NCBI GenBank assembly: GCA_003565035.1
Contig: PXDP01000359.1
Location: 1 to 9,372 of the forward strand
Direction of reading: 5' to 3'
Origin: PVC group bacterium
Lineage (GTDB): Bacteria; Verrucomicrobiota; Kiritimatiellia; SS1-B-03-39; UBA6053
Length of the DNA stretch: 9,372 bases
Every line of letters starts with the position of its first letter. The first letter of the stretch is position 1. A program made the position numbers and the translations under genes. This document shows, one piece after another, positions 1 to 5,548 of the stretch. Below the pieces are notes generated by a model. That model saw nothing but the letters and a program-made list of their open reading frames with translations. It was not told the DNA's origin and did no database searches.

Positions 1-1
1 C

Positions 2-1036
2 AACCGGGAGCAGACCCGCCTGCGCGTCAACGCCCGGCAGCCGCTGCTCCGTCAGGCCGGGAGCCTGGTCACCCTCGAACCGCTCACCCGCGCCGAACGG
101 GGACTGACCGATGCCCGCCGGGCCGCGTTTGAACGAAAACAGTCCCTTGTGCTGGAAGTTGCGGTCGCCTACGAAGCCATCCTACGGGCCGCCCGGCAGG
201 TGGAGTCCGACACCCGCAGTCTGGAACGTCTGCAGGGCCTCGTCGCCCTCCCCCGCGCCCGGGAAGACACCGGCGACGTGTCCCGCGTGGACGTCCTCCG
301 CATGGAACTCCAGCGCGGCGAAGCCGAAACCCGCCTCCAGAACAGCCGCGACATCCTCGAAACCCTCCGGGAGGAATTCGCCCTGCTCCTGGGGCTCGAC
401 CCGCTGCAGCGCTTCACCCTCTCCCCACCTCCACTCCTGGAACTTGATCCGCCCGACCCCGACGAAGCTTTTGTCCTCGCCCTCCGCAACCGCATCGACA
501 TCGCCCGCGCTCTCGACGCCCTTGAGGATGCCGGCCGCGACATCCGCATCGCCCGCCGTAATCTGCTTCCCGATGTCCGCCTCATCGGCGACCTCGAAGC
601 CGACGGCGATTTCCCCGATCTCCAAAACGAAACCTGGTTTGTCGGCTTTACCGTCGAACCCGATTTCAATCCCGCCGACCGCCGCGCGGGCGTGGCCCGT
701 TCGGAGTTGCGGCGGGAACAGCTCGAACGCCAGGTCGCCGAACTCCATCACCTCGTCCAGCGCGATGTCCGCCGTCAGCTTCGCGACTACCGCCGCAGCC
801 AGTCCAACCTCGCCATCGCCACCCGCAACCGCGAACTCAGCGACCGCCGCCTGGAACTCTCCGAAGCTCTCTTCCGCATGGGCCGCGGCGATGCCGTCAC
901 CCTCAGCGACGCCGAAGATGCCCATGCCCTCGCCATTCGCACCGAACTCGCCGCCCGCTCCGACGCCTCCCTCTCCGCCTACCGCCTCCTGCTCACCCTC
1001 GGCACCCTTCTGGAAGCTCCAGAGGATATTCGTTAA
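2..1036 (+). CDS. TolC-family outer membrane efflux protein, C-terminal part (5' truncated by window)
   Basis: The frame is open from base 2 and ends at TAA 1034-1036, giving 344 residues; the true start lies upstream. An internal ATG at 149 is not the start, because coding sequence of the same character continues before it. The protein is rich in Arg/Glu/Ala/Leu heptads typical of the long alpha-helices of the TolC/OEP periplasmic barrel (for example around VAVAYEAILRAARQVE and ARSELRREQLERQVAE). It shows the usual two-fold layout: a helical pair, a linker with the phrase ALRNRIDIARALDALEDA, a strand-like stretch (WFVGFTVEPDFNP), then a second helical pair ending near LLLTLGTLLEAP. Family members form the outer-membrane channel of tripartite efflux pumps or type I secretion systems; substrate and pump partners are not visible. 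The last 11 bases, including the stop codon, overlap the first hip operator. Fairly sure of the family, not of the substrate. Confidence 0.8.
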   Translation, partial: NREQTRLRVNARQPLLRQAGSLVTLEPLTRAERGLTDARRAAFERKQSLVLEVAVAYEAILRAARQVESDTRSLERLQGLVALPRAREDTGDVSRVDVLRMELQRGEAETRLQNSRDILETLREEFALLLGLDPLQRFTLSPPPLLELDPPDPDEAFVLALRNRIDIARALDALEDAGRDIRIARRNLLPDVRLIGDLEADGDFPDLQNETWFVGFTVEPDFNPADRRAGVARSELRREQLERQVAELHHLVQRDVRRQLRDYRRSQSNLAIATRNRELSDRRLELSEALFRMGRGDAVTLSDAEDAHALAIRTELAARSDASLSAYRLLLTLGTLLEAPEDIR

Positions 1037-1045
1037 ACTGAATAT
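1026..1045 (+). promoter_or_regulatory. Putative HipB operator O1, overlapping the tolC-like stop codon
   Basis: Inverted repeat ATATTC-N8-GAATAT. The core TATTC-N8-GAATA has the same geometry as the known E. coli HipB operator TATCC-N8-GGATA. Together with the near-identical site 60 bp downstream (shared ATATTCGTT-N4-TGAATA) it suggests cooperative autoregulation by HipB. It contains the TAA stop of the upstream gene. Binding by this HipB is inferred. Confidence 0.6.
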
Positions 1046-1085
1046 TAGATTGAATTTCAACTCGATTTCAGAACGAATTTGATAT

Positions 1086-1105
1086 ATATTCGTTTTAATG
1101 AATAC
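1086..1105 (+). promoter_or_regulatory. Putative HipB operator O2, overlapping the hipB start codon
   Basis: Inverted repeat ATATTC-N8-GAATAC, with 15 of 20 positions matching O1 and identical spacing. The hipB ATG (1098-1100) lies inside it. A plausible -10 hexamer, TATATT at 1085-1090, overlaps the left half-site and would place the transcription start on or next to the hipB ATG. The -35 candidate (TCGATT at 1062-1067) is weak. A further inverted pair, AACGAAT (1072-1078) and ATTCGTT (1088-1094), partly overlaps the site. HipB bound here would block the promoter. Confidence 0.6.
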
Positions 1106-1310
1106 AGAGATACAAAACACAATTCTTAAACACCGTCAGTCAATGGGGATTGATCAAAAAACACTGGCGGAATTGGCCGGAATCTCGGTGCATGCGCTGA
1201 GCGACTTGGAATCCGGCAAAGGCAACCCCACCCTTTCCACCCTGCGGCGGGTTCTGAACACACTGGGACTGACCCTGCAGGTGACGATCCGGGAGCCCAC
1301 CGATGCGTAG
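1098..1310 (+). CDS. hipB: HipB-like XRE-family HTH antitoxin/autorepressor
   Basis: This 70-residue protein is a single Cro/C1-type helix-turn-helix domain. Helices 2-3 lie at about residues 20-38 (QKTLAELAGISVHALSDLE), followed by the family phrase SGKGNPTLSTLRRVL and a short strand (LTLQVTI), as in HipB. It should dimerise, bind the two operators upstream and repress the hip operon. It is shorter than E. coli HipB (88 aa) and lacks most of the C-terminal tail. The start at 1098 keeps the first helix (ILKHRQSMG); no Shine-Dalgarno precedes it and the predicted -10 is only 7 bases upstream, so a leaderless mRNA is possible. The next in-frame ATG (1143) would cut into the domain. The gene overlaps hipS by 8 bp. 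In HipBST systems HipB contributes DNA binding while HipS neutralises the kinase. Confidence 0.85.
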   Translation: MNTEIQNTILKHRQSMGIDQKTLAELAGISVHALSDLESGKGNPTLSTLRRVLNTLGLTLQVTIREPTDA

Positions 1311-1626
1311 CGGCATCGTAAAATTCGAAAACCGCGTTGCCGGGAGACTGCTGGAGGAGGCGGAGGGCTACCGCTTCAGTTATGATGAGGCCTATCTTCA
1401 GGATCCCGAAACCCCTCCTGTCAGCCTCACATTGCCCAAACAGAGGGAACCGCAGCGTTCAGAAACGCTTTTTCCCTTTTTTTACGGACTGCTGGCCGAA
1501 GGCCGCCTGAAAGAGGAGCAATGTCATCAATTAAAGCTCGATGAGGATGATGCATTTGGCCGCCTGCTCCTCACCGCCGGGAGCGACACGATTGGTGCGG
1601 TGACGGTGCATCCGGGAGAGGCCTGA
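1303..1626 (+). CDS. hipS: HipS-like protein (free HipA N-terminal subdomain 1), probable antitoxin
   Basis: The 107-residue protein matches only the N-terminal subdomain of HipA kinases: an opening strand (GIVKFENRVAGRL), FSYDEAYL, PVSLTLPK, the signature FPFFYGLLAEGR at about residues 57-68, and DAFGRLLLTAGSDTIGAVTV at 83-102. A HipA would continue directly into the kinase core; here a TGA ends the protein and hipT starts in another frame. The start has a good Shine-Dalgarno (GGGAG 1291-1295, 7-base spacing) and overlaps the end of hipB. In E. coli O127:H6 the equivalent protein, HipS, is the actual antitoxin and inserts a conserved Trp into the HipT active site. This protein has no Trp; Arg68, after AEG, sits where I would place that residue. 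A frameshifted hipA is a weaker alternative, since hipT has its own ribosome binding site. Confidence 0.8.
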   Translation: MRSGIVKFENRVAGRLLEEAEGYRFSYDEAYLQDPETPPVSLTLPKQREPQRSETLFPFFYGLLAEGRLKEEQCHQLKLDEDDAFGRLLLTAGSDTIGAVTVHPGEA

Positions 1627-2600
1627 TGCCTGTATGCCGATCGACCCTTAAACCGACAGCCCGGGAAGGGTTTTCTCCAGCGGCGCAACGCCGTCTTGCC
1701 GGGGATCATCCCTCCTTGCCCTTTAAACTGACGTTCACACGCTCCGACGTGATCCACTACCGGACCCAAGAAGCCGAACGCCTCTCGATTTCGGGGGTGC
1801 AGGACAAAATTTCGCTGCGGCTTAAAGACGGAAGGTTTCAGCCCGTCATTGCCGACGGCATGTTTCTCCTGAAACCGGTGCCCGGTCTTCCTCCGCTGTT
1901 ACATGCCGAATGCGTGCCGGCCAATGAACATCTCAGCCTGCAGCTTGCCGGACAGATCTTTAACATTCCAGTTCCGCCCTGCGCGCTGGTGGAACTTGCA
2001 GACGGTGAGCCGGCTTATCTGGTCCGCCGCTTTGACCGCCGCCCGGATGGAAGCCCCATCCCCCAGGAGGATTTCTGCCAGCTTTCCAACCGGAGCGAGG
2101 CCACCGGAGGCCGGAATTATAAATATGATGCGACACAGGAAGAAACCGGAAAGATTCTCCGCCGCTATTGTCCGTCCGCGCCGGTCCAGCTTTTGGATCT
2201 GTTTCGGCGGCATCTTTTCAATTATCTGATCTCCAATGGCGATGCCCACCTGAAAAATTTCTCCCTGCTCAAAAGCTCCTATGGCGATCACCGGCTCAGC
2301 CCCGCCTACGATCTGCTCTGCACCGCGCTGCATTTCCCGAACGAAGCCCGTTGCGCCCTCGACATGTTCGAAGACGATGAAACCGAGTTTCACCGTCAAA
2401 ATGGCTTTTATGGAAGGACGGATTTTCTTCTCCTGGCCAAAAAATTCAACCTGCCCCCCGCGCTTGCGGAAAAAACTCTGCTTCACTTCACCGCCCAGCG
2501 CTCCCGCATTCACGAGATGGTTCGTCGCTCTTTTCTCCCCCCCGCACAGCAAATCGAGTATATGGATCGGCTTGACGACCGTCTGCTTGCCTTGCGATGA
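1626..2600 (+). CDS. hipT: HipT-like serine/threonine kinase toxin (HipA-family kinase core)
   Basis: The 324-residue protein is a HipA-fold kinase without the N-terminal subdomain. Visible in order: CR near the N-terminus (residues 4-5), the Gly-rich loop LSISGVQDKISL with Ser54 and Ser56 (the SIS motif; E. coli HipT autophosphorylates at Ser57/Ser59), ATP-binding Lys83 in FLLKP, AEC...ANEH at 94-102, YLVRRFDRR at 131-139, the catalytic loop NGDAHLKN with Asp206, and the metal-binding PAYD with Asp229. The 23-residue spacing of the two Asp equals that of E. coli HipT (Asp210/Asp233). The start shares one base with the hipS stop (TGATG) and follows a strong Shine-Dalgarno (GGGAGAGG 1614-1621), so translation is coupled to its antitoxin. 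E. coli HipT phosphorylates tryptophanyl-tRNA synthetase and stops translation; the target here is not shown by the sequence. Confidence 0.85.
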   Translation: MPVCRSTLKPTAREGFSPAAQRRLAGDHPSLPFKLTFTRSDVIHYRTQEAERLSISGVQDKISLRLKDGRFQPVIADGMFLLKPVPGLPPLLHAECVPANEHLSLQLAGQIFNIPVPPCALVELADGEPAYLVRRFDRRPDGSPIPQEDFCQLSNRSEATGGRNYKYDATQEETGKILRRYCPSAPVQLLDLFRRHLFNYLISNGDAHLKNFSLLKSSYGDHRLSPAYDLLCTALHFPNEARCALDMFEDDETEFHRQNGFYGRTDFLLLAKKFNLPPALAEKTLLHFTAQRSRIHEMVRRSFLPPAQQIEYMDRLDDRLLALR

Positions 2601-2649
2601 AACGTTTGAAGACTTTGTAAGGCTTAATTCCGTACCCCGTTACATTTAA

Positions 2650-3636
2650 ATGCAATCCAGTACCCTCATCATCGGCGCCGGGGTTTCCGGCCTGGCCGCG
2701 GCCAGAACGCTTTCCGACGCAAATCATCCTGTTATGCTCATCGACAAAGGACGCGGGGTGGGCGGCCGCGCCGCCACCCGCAAGCTGGGCGACCGCAAGG
2801 CTCCCCGCGGCCGCTGGGATCACGGCACCCAGTTCGCCACCTTCCGAAGTTCCGCCCTCCTGAAAACCCTCGAACGCTGGGGCGCGCTTCAACATATGAC
2901 ACCCTGGCATCCGAGTCCGGACGGCCTCGACCGCCACATGTCCCCCGAAGGATTCAATGCCTTTGCCAAGGATCTGGCACAGGGCCTGACCCTCCATAAC
3001 AGCCTCCGCATTGCGTCTCTCACCCGGGCCACTGATGGCTGGACCGTCAAAGCCGAATCCGGCGAGACTTTTTCCGCCACCCACCTGATCAGCACCCTTC
3101 CCGCCCCGCAACTGCTGGACCTTCTGCGGGATTCGGAACTGGACCTGCCCGCATGTGAAGCGCTCCGCGCAATCCACTATCACCGGAACCTCACCCTCAT
3201 GGCCGAATTGGACGGCCCCAGCGGGTTGGAACCTCCGGGCTGCCTCCGCCCGGAATCCGGTCTCCTCAAACTCATCGTGGACAATACCCTCAAAGGCATA
3301 TCCGGCGCACACACCGTCACCGCCCAGGCCACCCCCGAATTCAGTCTGGAATGGTACGACCGCGACCGGGCCACCGCCGCCAGTGTTCTGCGCGCAGCCC
3401 TGCAGGAAGTAATGGCCTCCCCCATCTCAAACGTACAGATTCACGGCTGGAAATTCGCGGAAGCCGTCCATCGGCATCCGGAGCCTTTCCTGGACCTCTG
3501 CACCGGCTTCCGGGCCGCAGGCGACGGATTTATGGCCGGCGACGAAGAGGTTTCCCCCGAACACCACGCCCGCATCGAGAGCGCGATTCTCTCCGGAATT
3601 GCCGTGGCCAACGCAACCCTCAAACACGGATCCTGA
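2650..3636 (+). CDS. FAD/NAD(P)-binding amine-oxidase-fold oxidoreductase (renalase-like, COG3380 type)
   Basis: The 328-residue protein opens with a Rossmann dinucleotide motif (GAGVSGLAAARTL, residues 9-21), an acidic residue ending strand 2 (Asp32), then KGRGVGGRAATRK (33-45) and RWDHGTQFAT (55-64), the hallmark of the small amine-oxidase-like FAD proteins grouped with bacterial renalase. Near the C-terminus, FMAGDEEVSPEHHARIESAILSG fits the second FAD-contacting segment. There is no signal peptide, so it is probably cytosolic. The substrate is unknown; characterised bacterial renalases oxidise off-pathway dihydro-NAD(P) isomers, but that activity is not proven by these motifs. The start has no obvious Shine-Dalgarno, but the Rossmann motif begins at residue 5, which leaves little choice. 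It lies 49 bp after hipT and overlaps the convergent glycosyltransferase gene by 17 bp at the 3' ends. Confidence 0.8.
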   Translation: MQSSTLIIGAGVSGLAAARTLSDANHPVMLIDKGRGVGGRAATRKLGDRKAPRGRWDHGTQFATFRSSALLKTLERWGALQHMTPWHPSPDGLDRHMSPEGFNAFAKDLAQGLTLHNSLRIASLTRATDGWTVKAESGETFSATHLISTLPAPQLLDLLRDSELDLPACEALRAIHYHRNLTLMAELDGPSGLEPPGCLRPESGLLKLIVDNTLKGISGAHTVTAQATPEFSLEWYDRDRATAASVLRAALQEVMASPISNVQIHGWKFAEAVHRHPEPFLDLCTGFRAAGDGFMAGDEEVSPEHHARIESAILSGIAVANATLKHGS

Positions 3637-4351
3637 ACCGCCGCAGGCGCCAGACCACCCCGACCGCCTCCCGGACAATGCCCCGGTTCAGCTTGGAGCG
3701 GCCTTCCCGCCGCTCCGTGAAAGCGATGGGAACTTCGTCGATCCGGAACCCCTGTTTCCAGAGGGTGTGTTTGATTTCGATCTGAAACGAATACCCGTCC
3801 GAATCGATCCGGTCCAGAAGCAATGCCTTCAGAGCCCGGCGGGAATACACATTGAATCCGCCGGTGGGATCTTTCACCGGCAGCCCCGTTACCAACCGCG
3901 TGTACAGGGCCGCGCCCCGACTCAGCAGTAAGCGGTTCAGAGGCCAATTGAGCACCCGCCCCCCGGAAATGTATCGGCTGCCCACCACCACATCCGCGCC
4001 GGCCTTGAGCCCCTGCGCCAGCCGGATGACGTCCCCGGGATCGTGCGAAAAATCCGCATCCATGCACACCGTCACCTCAAAATCATCCGCCAAACTCAGC
4101 CGGAATCCGTCCAAATACGCCCGGCCCAGCCCCCGAGCCCCCTCCCGCCGGAGCACCCGCACCCCGGACAGCTCCGAGGACACGTCCTCCACCGCATCCG
4201 CCGTGCCGTCCGGCGACGCATCATCCAGCACCAGCACCTCCGCTTCCGGCACCGAAGTCTGCAGCTCCCGCAACAAGGTCACGATATTTTCGCGCTCATT
4301 GTACGTGGGAATCAGAATCAGCATACGACGGGACTCAGACTGGACATTCAT
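3620..4351 (-). CDS. GT2 polyprenol-phosphate mannosyltransferase (Dpm1/Ppm1-like)
   Basis: With the start at 4351 the protein has 243 residues, the usual size of the soluble Dpm1-type catalytic domain. Motifs: ILIPTYNERENI (12-23), VLDDASPDGTAD (41-52), the metal/nucleotide-sugar motif DADFSHDP (98-105), VGSRYISGG (123-131), and DPTGGFNVYSRRAL (161-174), followed by the acceptor-side region IEIKHTLWKQGFRIDEVPI and FTERREGRSKL. It should transfer a sugar, typically mannose from GDP-mannose, to a polyprenyl phosphate at the inner face of the cytoplasmic membrane. There is no C-terminal membrane domain. The reading frame stays open upstream to 4999, but that part is antisense to def. Alternative starts are 4378 and 4324; none has a strong ribosome binding site. 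It is divergent from def and tail-to-tail with the FAD oxidoreductase. Sugar specificity is inferred from the family only. Confidence 0.85.
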   Translation of the reverse strand: MNVQSESRRMLILIPTYNERENIVTLLRELQTSVPEAEVLVLDDASPDGTADAVEDVSSELSGVRVLRREGARGLGRAYLDGFRLSLADDFEVTVCMDADFSHDPGDVIRLAQGLKAGADVVVGSRYISGGRVLNWPLNRLLLSRGAALYTRLVTGLPVKDPTGGFNVYSRRALKALLLDRIDSDGYSFQIEIKHTLWKQGFRIDEVPIAFTERREGRSKLNRGIVREAVGVVWRLRRFRIRV

Positions 4352-4403
4352 GGACAAGTTCTTTATGAAAGATCTCATCCTCTGTAAAGCCCCAGCCCCC
4401 CAT

Positions 4404-4422
4404 TCCGGCAGAGACTGCCGGA
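4404..4422. promoter_or_regulatory. Inverted repeat in the divergent glycosyltransferase/def intergenic region
   Basis: TCCGGCAG-AGA-CTGCCGGA is a perfect 8-bp stem with a 3-base loop, roughly midway in the 114-bp region between the two divergent starts (4351 and 4466). It could be an operator or an RNA hairpin in either leader. No convincing sigma-70 promoter is seen around it. Function unknown. Confidence 0.35.
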
Positions 4423-4465
4423 TTACACCCATTCCATCACACCTACCCTCTCCTTCCCCACGCCC

Positions 4466-5011
4466 ATGATTCTCCCTCTCTCTTACTACGGCCAGCCCGT
4501 CCTCCGCAAACCCGCCGAACCGGTTACGGTCTTCGACGACGAACTCCGCACCCTCGCCCGGGACATGATTGACACCATGCACGCCGAGAGCGGCATTGGT
4601 CTGGCCGGTCCGCAGATTGGCAAATCCCTGCGGATATTTGTCATGGAGATTCCGCCCGACATGGACGAGAACGATCAGGGCGGCCGCGCCAATCCATTTC
4701 TTAACGGCCCGCTGGTGGTGGTGAATCCCAAAATCCGTGACCTGGCACCCAAAACCGAGGTCATGGAAGAGGGCTGCCTCAGTATTCCGGACATCCGCGG
4801 CAACGTCACACGCCCCCTTTCCCTCACCCTCGACTATCAGGATCTCGACGGAAAACCCCTCTCTCTCAAGCTGTCCTTTCTGGCCGCCCGCTGCGCCCTG
4901 CACGAAAATGACCACCTCGACGGCATCCTCTTTCTCGATCACCTCAGTCAGGTAAAACGCCTCGCCATCAAAGGCAAACTCCGGAAACTCAAGGAACAAT
5001 TCGCCTCATGA
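4466..5011 (+). CDS. def: Peptide deformylase
   Basis: The 181-residue enzyme removes the formyl group from the N-terminal methionine of nascent proteins in the cytosol. All three PDF motifs are present: motif 1 GIGLAGPQIG (43-52), motif 2 EGCLS with metal ligand Cys104 (102-106), and motif 3 HENDHLDG (146-153) supplying His146, Glu147 and His150. Two deviations from the common consensus are visible: Gly48 where GLAAPQ is usual, and Leu145 where Gln normally precedes HExxH. The start ATG gives the standard beginning (ILPLSYYGQPVLRKPA), but no Shine-Dalgarno precedes it. A polar insert (about residues 63-80, DMDENDQGGRANPF) lies between motifs 1 and 2. The gene overlaps coaD by ATGA, so the two are very likely co-transcribed and translationally coupled. 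Identification is secure. Confidence 0.95.
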   Translation: MILPLSYYGQPVLRKPAEPVTVFDDELRTLARDMIDTMHAESGIGLAGPQIGKSLRIFVMEIPPDMDENDQGGRANPFLNGPLVVVNPKIRDLAPKTEVMEEGCLSIPDIRGNVTRPLSLTLDYQDLDGKPLSLKLSFLAARCALHENDHLDGILFLDHLSQVKRLAIKGKLRKLKEQFAS

Positions 5012-5532
5012 AAACCGCCGTATATCCCGGAACCTTCGACCCCATCACCCGCGGTCACATTGATATGGTCACCCGCGCCGCGCCGCTCTGCGACACCCTC
5101 ATCGTCGGCGTGGCCCGCAGCACCCCCAAAAACGTCTGGTTCAGCATCGAAGAGCGCATCGAACTGGTCGAAGACGCCTTCCGCGATCTGCCCAATGTCC
5201 GCGTGCAGGCCTTTGAAGGCCTGCTGGTCGATTTCGCCAAAAAAATCGGTGCCGGCTTCCTCATCCGCGGGGTGCGGGCCTTCTCCGACTTCGAATACGA
5301 GATGCAGATGGCCCTGATCAACCGCAAGCTGGCCCCGGAAATCGAGACCCTTTTCCTCATGCCCGCCGAGGAATACAGCTACGTCTCCTCCTCACGCGTC
5401 CGCGAAATTGCCGCGCTGGACGGCGACATCCGCCGCTACGTCACTCCCAAAACCCACGAAGCCCTGCTGGCGAAAATTCAGGCCCGTCAGGACACCCGCG
5501 ATACTCCCCGCCGCTCCGCCGCCGGGGGATGA
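5008..5532 (+). CDS. coaD: Phosphopantetheine adenylyltransferase (CoaD)
   Basis: The 174-residue cytosolic nucleotidyltransferase makes dephospho-CoA from 4'-phosphopantetheine and ATP, the penultimate step of coenzyme A synthesis. It shows the full CoaD pattern: YPGTFDPITRGH (6-17, with the T/HxGH nucleotidyltransferase signature), the substrate loop LIRGVRAFSDFEYE (85-98, with Arg87 and Arg90), and YVSSSRVREIA (125-135). Typical CoaD proteins are about 160 residues; this one has an extra charged, probably disordered tail (QARQDTRDTPRRSAAGG). The start overlaps the def stop by 4 bp, with AAGGAA at 4991-4996 as a rather distant ribosome binding site. The gene ends 14 bp from the end of convergent arsA. 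Confidence 0.95.
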   Translation: MKTAVYPGTFDPITRGHIDMVTRAAPLCDTLIVGVARSTPKNVWFSIEERIELVEDAFRDLPNVRVQAFEGLLVDFAKKIGAGFLIRGVRAFSDFEYEMQMALINRKLAPEIETLFLMPAEEYSYVSSSRVREIAALDGDIRRYVTPKTHEALLAKIQARQDTRDTPRRSAAGG

Positions 5533-5548
5533 GCCCTGACGAGGGGCT
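5532..5548. terminator. Possible short hairpin between convergent coaD and arsA
   Basis: AGCCC (5532-5536) and GGGCT (5544-5548) can pair across a 7-base loop, spanning the 14-bp gap between the two convergent stop codons. There is no T-run on either strand and the stem is short, so its role as a bidirectional terminator is doubtful. Confidence 0.2.

Noticed and set aside
182..1120. Long minus-strand frame opposite the tolC-like gene (312 residues)
   Set aside because: It is low-complexity Gly/Ala/Glu shadow coding caused by high GC; the plus frame has clear outer-membrane efflux protein character.
1303..2600. hipA pseudogene broken by a frameshift
   Set aside because: The split falls at a natural subdomain border, hipT has its own Shine-Dalgarno and an N-terminus like known HipT, and all catalytic residues are intact. 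It cannot be fully excluded without homologues.
4352..4999. N-terminal extension of the glycosyltransferase to a 459-residue protein
   Set aside because: The extension is antisense to def, has no domain, and the remaining 243 residues already match the normal Dpm1-like length.
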